From assembly GCA_017694565.1 (NCBI GenBank), contig JADIMR010000088.1, forward strand, positions 1-54,534: a stretch of 54,534 bases of DNA, in the 5' to 3' direction. This stretch comes from Candidatus Enterocola intestinipullorum (lineage in GTDB: Bacteria; Bacteroidota; Bacteroidia; Bacteroidales; Paludibacteraceae). Positions 9,488 through 17,826 of this stretch are shown one piece after another. The stretch's first letter is position 1. Each line of letters begins with the position of its first letter. Made by a program: the position numbers and the translations under genes. The notes under the pieces are model-generated. The model saw only the letters and a list, made by a program, of their open reading frames with translations. It was not told the origin of the DNA and did not search any database.

Positions 9488-9705
9488 TTCGTGCAAACGA
9501 GGGCAGAGGACAAACTTGTTTGGACTATGCCGAGTGTAGCCGAATTTGGGCGAAGCCAAAATTCGTGCAAGCGAGAGCATGAACAAATTCATTTGTTCAT
9601 AGCCGAAAAGCTGAGCAAATGAGAACAGAACCACGCTTGCGTGGGTTATGTCGAGTGCAGCCAGCTTTGGATAAAATCAGCGCAGCCGAATTTGGGCGAA
9701 GCCAC
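9488..9705. repeat. Repeat family 2, three diverged units with variable hairpins
   Basis: Three units share a frame of the form GnGCAAnnGAGnnCA - hairpin - TATGnCGAGTGnAGCC. The hairpins are CAAAC/GTTTG (9511-9522), ATGAACAAAT/ATTTGTTCAT (9579-9600) and CCACGC/GCGTGG (9631-9644). The string GAATTTGGGCGAAGCCA also occurs twice, at 9542 and 9688, in the same relation to the frame. Confidence 0.65.
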
Positions 9706-9892
9706 ACCTGCAACCTGCCGCGAAGCGGCTTACTATCCACTGAAAAGGTTTGCGGAATTTTAATATTTATTATCAAAAATCCTTTTGCTTATTACTGATA
9801 TGAAACTAACTTTGTCCTCGGCAAAATCAAAGGAGTTGCAATTTTGATTTTGTTAAAAAATTAATTTATCTATCTCACTAAATTATTAAATT

Positions 9893-10927
9893 ATGAAGAA
9901 AAAATTCTTCTTTTTGTCTGCGGCATGTCTTGCCGCAGGAGTCGCTTTTGCGCAAGAAACCGGAACACAAATAGCCGATGGTTATTCAGTGGAATGGGAA
10001 AAACCCTTGTATTTGAGCGAAGACCAAGCTGTTACCATGAAGTTTTCTATCGAACCGGCACTGGACGAGGGCAGCAAAGTTTACCTTTTGTTCGGTACGG
10101 TTGAAGAGGATAGCAATGGAAATGGCGTGTACAGGTATGCGCAATATCTTGCGGAAAAGGAAAGTCCAGAAGTAGCACGGCCCGATGAAGCGGCTTTGAC
10201 CATTGCATCCGGTACAGAGATAAAATCCGCGATGTATACGGCCATGGCACAAAACATAGGTTTGGATTTGTCGTTCACAAATGAATATACGTACAAACTT
10301 AGGATTGAAATCCCGGAAACTTCGGCAGGCGGGAATGGTGAGGCGGAAGTTACTACATATTCTTACGTTGAGTTGTCCAATCCCGAATGGACATACGTTC
10401 CTGTTTTTGCCGTGAATGCGGACATAAAGGCAACTTTGAACAATGATGGCAAAATCGAATTAATTACACAGGGAGAAATCCTTGATCCCGCCTTGAATAA
10501 TTACACTGCCATGATTACCATGTTCGCGAAATGCGTGTTTGAAGTAAAATGCGGGGAAGACAGCGAGTTTACGGAAATTGCCCAAGGCTCGATTGATGCA
10601 GCTACACTTTCCGCATCCGCCACAGTAGACAATCCCGAAGAAGGCGATTGTGTTTTCCGTGCAGTATGGTCGATTCCGGCTTTCAACAACGTGATTTTGG
10701 CGACCACCGGGGAAGTGCCTGTTTCCGGTATCTCGACATCGGTCAAAGATGTAACCGAAACCCCTGACAGGGTTTATTCCCGCAACGGGCGCATATACTC
10801 CTCATTTGGGAACGAAATAACCATATATGACATGCTCGGAGTGGATGTTACCGCACAAAATGGCAGCTTGAAGGGCAATTATGCAGTCGTTGCTGACGGG
10901 ACGAGGGTAATTGTCAATGTACAGTAA
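9893..10927 (+). CDS. Secreted protein of unknown function with T9SS type A tail
   Basis: A 344-residue protein starting with a signal peptide (MKKKFFFLSAACLAAGVAFAQ, cleavage after AFA). The body is beta-rich and acidic with no domain I recognise; it lacks visible catalytic motifs and has few cysteines. The last 70 residues (RVYSRNGRIYSSF, ITIYDMLGVDV, GNYAVVADG, VIVNVQ) form a short type IX sorting tail, so the product is expected to cross the outer membrane. It stands alone between the repeat-filled spacer and a strong terminator. Its position next to the starch genes suggests accessory surface function, but nothing in the sequence proves that. Confidence 0.65.
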   Translation: MKKKFFFLSAACLAAGVAFAQETGTQIADGYSVEWEKPLYLSEDQAVTMKFSIEPALDEGSKVYLLFGTVEEDSNGNGVYRYAQYLAEKESPEVARPDEAALTIASGTEIKSAMYTAMAQNIGLDLSFTNEYTYKLRIEIPETSAGGNGEAEVTTYSYVELSNPEWTYVPVFAVNADIKATLNNDGKIELITQGEILDPALNNYTAMITMFAKCVFEVKCGEDSEFTEIAQGSIDAATLSASATVDNPEEGDCVFRAVWSIPAFNNVILATTGEVPVSGISTSVKDVTETPDRVYSRNGRIYSSFGNEITIYDMLGVDVTAQNGSLKGNYAVVADGTRVIVNVQ

Positions 10928-10990
10928 AGAAAAAACGGCACGGCGGTGCCGATGTTTCATATAAAGAAAATTTGTAGTTGATTAAGGTTG

Positions 10991-11022
10991 CGCCGCAGGA
11001 TGTACATCCTGCGGCGTTTTTT
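10991..11022 (+). terminator. Terminator of the T9SS-tailed protein gene
   Basis: Stem CGCCGCAGGAT/ATCCTGCGGCG around GTAC, followed by TTTTTT. Confidence 0.85.
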
Positions 11023-11265
11023 ATATGATAATGTCAGTTGATTATGCGTTAATGTTTGTTCATGAAAAGCTGCCTCATCCTGAGATTCAAGTTGGGATAG
11101 TGTAGCGTTATGCTTTTATTTTATGATTATCAACGGTTTGATATAACCATTTGAGAAATAAACTTTTAGCAAGTTATTGGAGAAGTGGTGGTAACGACTA
11201 AGAAACCGTGCGATTTTCAGCGTTTTGCAGTGCTATGCTGTCAAATAACTCTTTTAACTGCAAAG

Positions 11266-11301
11266 ATACAAAATAGGCTTGAGTTCAAGCCTATTTTGTA
11301 T
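11266..11301. repeat. 36-nt perfect palindrome
   Basis: ATACAAAATAGGCTTGA and its exact reverse complement TCAAGCCTATTTTGTAT are separated by only GT. No T-run follows in either direction, and a promoter-like TATCTTTG on the minus strand overlaps its left edge. Confidence 0.75.
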
Positions 11302-11431
11302 GATTTGTATTAAGTAGTGTCTGAGTTATGATGTGAGATGAAAGTTGCGTGGGTATTGATGAAAAAGTTATTTTTGTAAAAAATAAATCGGCATTATTAT
11401 GTCGATGAGTTAAAAAACATATAGTGTGGTT

Positions 11432-11896
11432 ATGAAGAAACTTGTTTTTTTATTTTTTCTGTTGCTCTCGATATTACATTCCGAGGCTCAGCAGCAATGG
11501 GGAATAGTTTCAGACACTGGAGATTTTTGTCCTTTGTCCGAAGTCGAATTTCTTATAGCTTCCGATTCGGATGCTTCTTTTGCCATAGGTTATAAAAATG
11601 GGGGGTTGAGTGCTGAGATTCAGAGCATAAGTTTTGAATTCAGAGATATGCCAACAGGTATTATACCAGTTGAAAGAGTGGATGGCAATATCTCCCTATA
11701 TCCGAATCCTGCTATTACTAAATTGTATGTTATCAGCGGAGGAGAAGGTGATATTAATATTTTTGATTTGAAGGGTAATGTGGTTAAAACTGTGAAGATT
11801 GAGGATGGGAGCAATGGAATATATGTGGGCGATTTGGATCCTGGCATGTATTTGTTGAAGACATCTGAATATGCTGTCAAATTTTTGAAAAAATAA
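11432..11896 (+). CDS. Small secreted protein with T9SS type A tail
   Basis: The ATG at 11432 is preferred over the GTG at 11426 of the ORF track because it opens the signal peptide MKKLVFLFFLLLSILHSEAQ directly. After cleavage only about 60 residues precede a complete type IX sorting tail (ISLYPNPAITKLYV, INIFDLKGNVVKTV, GMYLLKTSEYAVKFLKK). The passenger part (residues 21-75) matches nothing I know. A gap of 13 nt separates it from the broken transglutaminase-like gene, so the two were probably one operon. It could be a short surface peptide, or a remnant of a larger protein that kept only its export tail. Confidence 0.6.
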   Translation: MKKLVFLFFLLLSILHSEAQQQWGIVSDTGDFCPLSEVEFLIASDSDASFAIGYKNGGLSAEIQSISFEFRDMPTGIIPVERVDGNISLYPNPAITKLYVISGGEGDINIFDLKGNVVKTVKIEDGSNGIYVGDLDPGMYLLKTSEYAVKFLKK

Positions 11897-11909
11897 TATT
11901 CCGTGTCAT

Positions 11910-13040
11910 ATGAAAAGAACATTTATATATTTGATTTTAAGCATTTTTGCAGCTTTTCAGTTGCTTTGTGCCCAGTTCTTGATAGAAAAGACAGATGGCA
12001 GTTTTGTAAACTTGTTTGATGAAAAGTTGTATTTTTCCGAGGATTCCCGAAGTGGTAATTGGGCAATCGGTGATGAATATTCGGAAGAAAACGATGTTGA
12101 AAACATAGTTTCTGTCAGGCGGGCATTCCCTTCCGTTCCATTCGATTCAGATTTCTATTATGGACGTTCTTTGTTGGAAACCGAACAAGAGAAAGCAGCA
12201 TACGATTATTTGCTCAATACGTTTCTTACATATACTCCGCCAGCCGGGACTACCGGGATTGTTGAACGCATAGCCGTCGATTTTGCATCGGCAGCCATAG
12301 AAGTAACATACGATTAACTGTTGAAGATTGGCAAATATTTGTCGGCAGATGAGCCTCGTTTGTTAATGGTGCAGTCTTTTGTTCCCAAAGGCGATCCTAC
12401 TGCGCTGGTTAGTCCTCCTACTACCGGAAATGTCGGTATTGTCTATTATGATGCCCGTTTTTATAATGTCAGTTCGGCATATTCAATACAAAGCAACAAT
12501 ATGGCAAAAATCGAAGCTAAAGTATCTACGATTCTTGCCAAGTTGAAAAACGATATGACTGATGCGCAAAAATTCAGGGTTTTGCATGATGAATTTATAA
12601 AGTCTGTTTCTTACGGAGGCATGAGTACCGGAGCATCGGCAACGATAGAAGGTGCTTTTATTCCTAATAATTACGGTTATTGTGCCATAGTTTGCCAAGG
12701 ATATGCCAGAGGTTTGCAGTATTTGTGTCAACGTGCCGGGATTCAGGTGATATATGTTACGGGTACGGCATCATATAGCGAGCCGCCGGTCGACCATGCT
12801 TGGAATATGGTAAAAATAGAAGGTCAATGGTATAATACGGATCCTACAAATGACGATCCTCCTACCGGAGCTTCAATTCCGGTTCGTTATGATGATTTCT
12901 TGCAGTCGGACAATGATTTCTTGCACGACCATACTCCCGGTATCTCTACGCAAGGAACCGCAGTCTCATATCCGGTGTTCCCTCAAACTGTTGCCGAGAG
13001 TTATCCGCTTGCAGATACAGAATACCCGATAGCAGATTGA
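11910..13040 (+). pseudogene. Transglutaminase-like secreted protein, interrupted by an in-frame TAA
   Basis: The track shows two ORFs, 11910-12317 and 12321-13040, but they are in the same frame and separated only by a single TAA codon at 12315-12317; the second starts at a TTG directly after a CTG. Read through, the product is about 376 residues: signal peptide (to LLCAQ), a domain with Bacteroidota-style 'EKAAYDYLLNTFLTY' helix, then a transglutaminase-like core with FRVLHDEF, the Cys region GYCAIVCQGYARG (likely nucleophile in CQGYA), the His of PVDHAWNMVKI and the Asp of NTDPTNDD. The catalytic triad is therefore intact but lies after the stop. No T9SS tail is seen. Either a recent nonsense mutation, a base-call error, or readthrough; the reading frame after the stop is undamaged, so any loss is recent. 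Confidence 0.7.
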
Positions 13041-13054
13041 TTATTTTGTTATAC

Positions 13055-13099
13055 GCAATAAAGAAAGCCCGATCGTGATGACCGGGCTTTCTTTATTGC
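13055..13099. terminator. Bidirectional terminator between the transglutaminase-like gene and nifJ
   Basis: Perfect 17-bp arms GCAATAAAGAAAGCCCG / CGGGCTTTCTTTATTGC around an 11-nt loop, between two convergent genes. Confidence 0.85.
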
Positions 13100-13110
13100 C
13101 GATATTGGCT

Positions 13111-16100
13111 TTATTGAACGTTGAAGTCTTCGTTCTTCAAACGCAGATAGCTGCGATAACGCCATTTGGCATTGTTCTCGGCAGCATCGAACAATTCTTC
13201 GGCTTCGGCTGGATACAACTTCATAACTGACGCGAAACGTACCTCTCCTTTGAGGAAGTCCTTGAAGTTCTCCCATTGAGGTTCTTTGCTGTCCAAAGTG
13301 AAGGGGTTCTTGCCTTCTGCTTCAAGGGCGGGGTTGTAACGCCACAAGTGCCAATAACCGCAGGCTACGGCTGCTGCTTCTTCGGCTTGTGCCTTGCCCA
13401 TGCCTTTCTTCAAACCGTGGTTGATACATGGCGCGTATGCGATAATCAATGAAGGCCCGTTATATGCTTCGGCTTCGCGGATGGCTTTCAAGCACTGGGC
13501 TTGGTCTGCTCCCATCGCCACTTGTGCAACGTATACGTAACCGTAAGTGGTCGCAATCATACCGAGGTCTTTCTTGCGTACGCGCTTGCCGGAAGCTGCA
13601 AATTTGGCAATGGCTCCAAGAGGGGTCGCTTTTGAAGATTGTCCGCCGGTGTTCGAGTAAACTTCCGTGTCGAGCACAAGTATGTTCACGTCTTCCCCGG
13701 AAGCTATCACATGATCCAAACCACCGTAACCTATGTCGTATGAAGCGCCGTCGCCTCCGATGATCCATTGGCTGCGTTTAACGAGATAGTGGCTCAATTC
13801 TTTCATTTGGGTGGCTTTGGGGCAGCCTGCCTTTGCTGCTTCGTCGATAAGCGGCAGGAGTTTCTCTGCTGCGGCCTTGCTTGCAGCGGCATTGTCTTTG
13901 CCGTCTATCCATTCTTGGGCAGCTTCCTTGAAGGCGGCCGGGGTTTGCTCCGAAGCTATGCCTTCTTCCAGCAAGCTTTGGAGACGTTGGCGCATTTTCT
14001 TGTTTGCAAGAACCATGCCCATGCCGAATTCGCAGAAGTCCTCGAACAATGAGTTTGCCCACGCAGGACCTTGGCCTTTTTCGTTTGTGGTGTATGGGGT
14101 AGACGGTATGGAACCGGAATAAATTGACGAACAACCGGTGGCGTTCGCGATTATTTCACGGTCGCCGAACAGTTGCGAAACCAATTTCACGTATGGCGTT
14201 TCACCGCAACCGGAGCAAGCACCCGAGAACTCGAACAAGGGAGTAGCGAATTGCGAATTTTTTACGTTCGCGCTTATGTCCACGAGGTTCTGTTTGCTCT
14301 TGACGTTCTTTACAAGGTAATCCCAATTTGCCTGTTCGGGAAGTTGGCTTTCCAAACTTACCATTGACAATGCGGGACCGCCTTTCTTGGGGTTGCCGGG
14401 ACATACGTCCACGCAGTTGCCGCATCCCAAGCAGTCCAAAACGTCTACCTGCATACGGAATTTCATTCCTTTCATGGCAGCGGGAGCCAATACGGGAATC
14501 GTGGTCGCAGTGAAGCCTTCTGCTTCCTTGTCGTCCAAAACGAAAGGACGTATACATGCGTGGGGACATACGAACGCGCACTTGTTGCATTGTATGCAGT
14601 TTTCTGCATTCCATACGGGGACAAACGAGGCTACGCCGCGTTTTTCGTATGCGGCGGTACCTTGCGGCCATGTGCCGTCTTCAATGCCCTTGAATGCCGA
14701 TACAGGGAGCAAATCCCCGTTTTGGGCGTTTATGGGACGTACTATGTTGTTTATGAAATCTGGATCGTCGTTGGCTTTTGCCTCGTCGTCTGGAAGGTTT
14801 GCCCATGCGGGATCCACCGCAAGTTCCTTGTATTCCCCGCCACGGTCGACTGCCGCATAGTTCTTGTTGACTACGTCTTCACCTTTCTTTCCGTATGATT
14901 TGACAATGAATTTCTTCATCTGTTCGATTGCCAAATCCACAGGAATGACACCGGTGATGCGGAAGAATGCCGATTGGAGTATGGTGTTGGTGCGGTTGCC
15001 CAAACCTATTTCCTGGGCGATTTTCGTGGCGTTGATATAATAAACCTTTATGTTCTTCTGCGCGAAATAACGTTTTACGTTGTTCGGCAGGTTGTGGGCC
15101 AATTCTTCACCTTCCCAAATGGTGTTCAAGAGGAAAGTGCCGTTTTGTTGCAATCCCCTTGTAACATCGTACATGCGGAGATATGCCTGCACGTGGCATG
15201 CGACGAAATTCGGAGTGTTCACCAAATAAGTACTGCGGATGGGCTTGTCGCCGAAACGCAGGTGCGAGCAGGTGAAGCCGCCTGATTTTTTCGAGTCGTA
15301 GGAGAAATAGGCCTGGCAGTGCTTGTCGGTGTTTTCCCCGATTATCTTGACGGAGTTCTTGTTCGCGCCTACCGTGCCGTCAGCTCCCAACCCGTAGAAT
15401 TTCGCTTGGAACATGCCTTCGCCGCCGAGGGCTATTTCTTCTTTTGGGGGCAGCGACGTGAATGTTACGTCATCGACTATGCCGAGAGTGAAGTGGTCTT
15501 TGGGTTTGGGCAATGCCAGATTCTCGTAAACCGAGATTATCTGTGCGGGTGTCGTATCGTTGGAGCCGAGGCCGAAACGTCCTCCTACTATTTCGGGGGC
15601 GTTTTCAACACCGTAGAAGCATTCTTTCACATCCAAATACAAAGGCTCTCCGTTCGCTCCCGGTTCTTTGGTGCGGTCGAGGACGGCAATCCTTTTGGCA
15701 GTCTTGGGAACGGCTGCAAGGAAGTGCTTCGCGGAGAAAGGACGGTACAGGTGGACGGCCACCATTCCCACTTTCTCGCCTTGAGCGGTAAGGTGGTCAA
15801 TGGTTTCGCGTATGGCTTCGGTTGCCGATCCCATGGCGATAATTACCCTGTCCGCGTCTTCCGCGCCGTAATAGTTGAACAAACCGTATTTGCGGCCGGT
15901 AATTTCGGAAATCTTGTCCATGTATTCCTCTACTATTTCCGGAACGGCGTCATAGTAGGGGTTGCAGCTTTCGCGGTGTGCGAAGAATGTGTCGGGATTT
16001 TCGGCCATGCCGCGTGCCACTGGATGTTCCGGGCTGAGTGCGCGGTTGCGGAATTCGGACAATGCCTTTTGGTCCACAAGCGGGGCGAGGTCCTCGTTGT

Positions 16101-16665
16101 CCAAACGTTCTATTTTCTGTATTTCATGCGATGTGCGGAATCCGTCGAAGAAGTTGAGGAAAGGCACGCGGGATTTGATGGTTGCAAGGTGTGCCACGCC
16201 TGCCAAATCCATGACTTCCTGTACCGAGCCTTCGCATAGCATCGCGAAGCCCGTCTGGCGGCATGACATCACGTCTTGATGGTCGCCGAAGATACACAAT
16301 GCGTGGCTTGCTATGGTACGTGCCGAAACGTGGAATACGCAGGGTAAAAATTCACCGGCGATTTTGTACATGTTGGGAATCATCAGCAGCAAACCTTGGG
16401 ATGCGGTGTAGGTAGTCGTTAATGCTCCTGCCTGCAACGAACCGTGTACCGCGCCTGCGGCGCCGGCTTCCGACTGCATTTCCTGCACTGATACTGTTTC
16501 TCCGAAAATGTTCTTGCGACCTGCGGCAGCCCACTCGTCCACATACTCGGCCATCGTCGAGGACGGCGTTATGGGATAAATGGCGGCTACTTCCGAAAAC
16601 ATATACGAGATATGCGCGGCAGCCTGGTTTCCGTCACAAGTCAGGAATTTCTTTTCTTTTGCCAT
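13111..16665 (-). CDS. nifJ: Pyruvate:ferredoxin (flavodoxin) oxidoreductase
   Basis: Decarboxylates pyruvate to acetyl-CoA and CO2, passing electrons to ferredoxin or flavodoxin; the central pyruvate-cleaving enzyme of anaerobes. The start is set at the ATG at 16665 (MAKEKKFLTCDGNQAAAH) rather than the TTG at 16695 of the track, giving 1184 residues, the usual length of the single-chain enzyme. The N-terminal pyruvate-binding domain (YPITPSSTMAEYVDEWA), the gamma domain, two 4Fe-4S ferredoxin motifs (CIQCNKCAFVCPHAC and CLGCGNCVDVCPG), the cysteine that binds the third cluster near the TPP domain (SGACSGCGETPYVK) and the TPP loop (GGDGASYDIGYGGLDH) are all present. Transcribed alone with a leader of about 175 nt containing a hairpin. 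Confidence 0.97.
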   Translation of the reverse strand: MAKEKKFLTCDGNQAAAHISYMFSEVAAIYPITPSSTMAEYVDEWAAAGRKNIFGETVSVQEMQSEAGAAGAVHGSLQAGALTTTYTASQGLLLMIPNMYKIAGEFLPCVFHVSARTIASHALCIFGDHQDVMSCRQTGFAMLCEGSVQEVMDLAGVAHLATIKSRVPFLNFFDGFRTSHEIQKIERLDNEDLAPLVDQKALSEFRNRALSPEHPVARGMAENPDTFFAHRESCNPYYDAVPEIVEEYMDKISEITGRKYGLFNYYGAEDADRVIIAMGSATEAIRETIDHLTAQGEKVGMVAVHLYRPFSAKHFLAAVPKTAKRIAVLDRTKEPGANGEPLYLDVKECFYGVENAPEIVGGRFGLGSNDTTPAQIISVYENLALPKPKDHFTLGIVDDVTFTSLPPKEEIALGGEGMFQAKFYGLGADGTVGANKNSVKIIGENTDKHCQAYFSYDSKKSGGFTCSHLRFGDKPIRSTYLVNTPNFVACHVQAYLRMYDVTRGLQQNGTFLLNTIWEGEELAHNLPNNVKRYFAQKNIKVYYINATKIAQEIGLGNRTNTILQSAFFRITGVIPVDLAIEQMKKFIVKSYGKKGEDVVNKNYAAVDRGGEYKELAVDPAWANLPDDEAKANDDPDFINNIVRPINAQNGDLLPVSAFKGIEDGTWPQGTAAYEKRGVASFVPVWNAENCIQCNKCAFVCPHACIRPFVLDDKEAEGFTATTIPVLAPAAMKGMKFRMQVDVLDCLGCGNCVDVCPGNPKKGGPALSMVSLESQLPEQANWDYLVKNVKSKQNLVDISANVKNSQFATPLFEFSGACSGCGETPYVKLVSQLFGDREIIANATGCSSIYSGSIPSTPYTTNEKGQGPAWANSLFEDFCEFGMGMVLANKKMRQRLQSLLEEGIASEQTPAAFKEAAQEWIDGKDNAAASKAAAEKLLPLIDEAAKAGCPKATQMKELSHYLVKRSQWIIGGDGASYDIGYGGLDHVIASGEDVNILVLDTEVYSNTGGQSSKATPLGAIAKFAASGKRVRKKDLGMIATTYGYVYVAQVAMGADQAQCLKAIREAEAYNGPSLIIAYAPCINHGLKKGMGKAQAEEAAAVACGYWHLWRYNPALEAEGKNPFTLDSKEPQWENFKDFLKGEVRFASVMKLYPAEAEELFDAAENNAKWRYRSYLRLKNEDFNVQ

Positions 16666-16961
16666 TTTGACTGTGTTTAATTTGTTGTTTGCCAACGAAC
16701 AGTGTCCGAGGCGTTTATGATTTTTTTTATAGGTTACAGGTTTCAGGTTTCAGTGTCATACCATTCATCAATCCAAGCTGCGAAGCAGCCTCTGGCATCC
16801 GGCCCCCGACACCTATTTGCGGTACACAGCTCCGGAAATAGGTTCGCAAATATAATAAAATATCTAAATCGTATATAATATTTTGGTATAGCATGAAAAA
16901 TATTCGCCTTATTACGGGATTGTCCGTTTTTTTTCGCGTCTATGCGGTAAGCGCGGTTGTT
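16666..16961. other. nifJ leader and spacer
   Basis: About 295 nt with no gene. On the minus strand it holds a -7 box (16847-16854), a stem ACCTATTT/AAATAGGT (about 16811-16843) that would sit at the 5' end of the nifJ transcript, and a small hairpin GCTGC-GAA-GCAGC. Exonuclease III ends at 16962. Confidence 0.5.
16847..16854 (-). promoter_or_regulatory. -7 promoter box TATATTTG of nifJ
   Basis: Perfect TAnnTTTG match on the minus strand. The predicted start lies next to the 8-bp-arm stem at about 16811-16843. Confidence 0.5.
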
Positions 16962-17717
16962 TCATTCGATGACAAGCTCCACCGGGCAGTGGTCGGAACC
17001 GTGGATGTCGCTCAGGATCGAAGCGGAAACCAATCTCGGCCGCAGCCTCTCTGAAGTTAAGAAATAATCGATACGCCACCCGGCATTCCTTTCGCGTGCT
17101 TTCATGCGGTAGGACCACCACGAGTAAGCCCCGGCGGTTTCGGGATAAAAGTGCCTGAATGTGTCGATGAATCCGGCTTGCAGGAGTTCCGTGAACTTCT
17201 GCCGTTCCTCGTCGGTAAATCCCGCGTTGTCATGGTTTGTGGCAGGATTCTTCAAATCTATTTCCTTGTGCGCGACATTCATGTCGCCGCATACTATTAC
17301 CGGTTTGCGTTTGTCCAAGCCGCATAGATATTGCCTGAATGCGTCTTCCCATTGCATACGGTAATCTAAACGGCGCAAACCGTCCTGGGAGTTGGGCACG
17401 TAAACCGTTACCATGAAGAAATCCGGCATTTCCAATGTAACAACCCTGCCTTCGTTGTCGTGTCCGGCAATGCCTATGCCGTAAGAAACATCGACAGGCT
17501 CGTGTTTCGTGTATATCGCCGTTCCCGAATATCCTTTTTTTTCAGCGTAATTCCAGTAGGACTTGTAGCCGTCGAACTGCAAATCCAATTGTCCTGCCTG
17601 CATTTTCGTTTCCTGCAAGCAGAAAAAATCGGCATCCGCTTGTTTGAAAAATTCCGCAAAGCCTTTTGTCGCGCAGGCCCTGAGCCCGTTGACATTCCAA
17701 GAAATGAATTTCAGCAT
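16962..17717 (-). CDS. xth: Exodeoxyribonuclease III
   Basis: AP endonuclease and 3'-5' exonuclease acting in base excision repair. The track ORF starts at 17795, but the conserved family start is MLKFISWNVNGLRA, giving 251 residues, normal for the family; a -7 box at 17744-17751 lies inside the longer ORF, which also supports the later start. Motifs seen: NVNGLRA, the metal-binding Glu in FFCLQETKMQ, the CGDMNVAHKEIDL catalytic Asn/Asp pair, the FTDEERQKF and WWSYR segments, and the terminal GSDHCPVELVI with catalytic Asp-His. Confidence 0.95.
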   Translation of the reverse strand: MLKFISWNVNGLRACATKGFAEFFKQADADFFCLQETKMQAGQLDLQFDGYKSYWNYAEKKGYSGTAIYTKHEPVDVSYGIGIAGHDNEGRVVTLEMPDFFMVTVYVPNSQDGLRRLDYRMQWEDAFRQYLCGLDKRKPVIVCGDMNVAHKEIDLKNPATNHDNAGFTDEERQKFTELLQAGFIDTFRHFYPETAGAYSWWSYRMKARERNAGWRIDYFLTSERLRPRLVSASILSDIHGSDHCPVELVIE

Positions 17718-17743
17718 TTTTTGTACCAATGTTTTATGTCTGC

Positions 17744-17751
17744 AAAGGTAA
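17744..17751 (-). promoter_or_regulatory. -7 promoter box TACCTTTG of the exonuclease III gene
   Basis: Perfect TAnnTTTG match on the minus strand about 27 nt before the chosen start. Confidence 0.5.
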
Positions 17752-17814
17752 TTATATTTTCGCATTGCGTGATTGTTTGCCGTTTGTCCGTGCATACGTT
17801 TGCGTCATTTTTCC

Positions 17815-17822
17815 TAACTTTG
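17815..17822 (+). promoter_or_regulatory. -7 promoter box TAACTTTG of the patatin gene
   Basis: Perfect TAnnTTTG match ending only about 5 nt before the ATG at 17827, which would give a nearly leaderless transcript. Position may be off by a base. Confidence 0.45.
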
Positions 17823-17826
17823 CGAC

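Larger units (their letters stand above)
9008..9892. other. 885-nt non-coding spacer full of palindromic repeats
   Basis: Apart from the terminator at 9082-9117, the spacer is made of two unrelated repeat families (9151-9390 and 9488-9705), each with a conserved frame around a hairpin whose sequence differs between copies, plus several isolated perfect hairpins, e.g. CGGAC/GTCCG at 9259-9271. No ORF with coding character was seen on either strand; track ORFs here are chance frames through repeats. The last 150 nt are AT-rich and should contain the promoter of the next gene, but I see no clear TAnnTTTG box there. Confidence 0.7.
10928..11431. other. 504-nt intergenic region, no gene seen
   Basis: Holds a small hairpin CGGCAC/GTGCCG just after the previous stop, the terminator at 10991-11022, and the long palindrome at 11266-11301. 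A box TATCTTTG on the minus strand overlaps the left edge of that palindrome (about 11261-11268), but no ORF follows it on minus. The stretch between 11030 and 11260 could be decayed sequence of an insertion element; I could not identify one. Confidence 0.5.

Noticed and set aside
11030-11260. Insertion sequence relic upstream of the 36-nt palindrome
   Set aside because: No transposase fragment could be read on either strand and no terminal inverted repeat pair was found; listed only as a possibility.
15319-16239. 306-residue plus ORF antisense to nifJ
   Set aside because: Antisense frame of a highly conserved gene; no recognisable domain.
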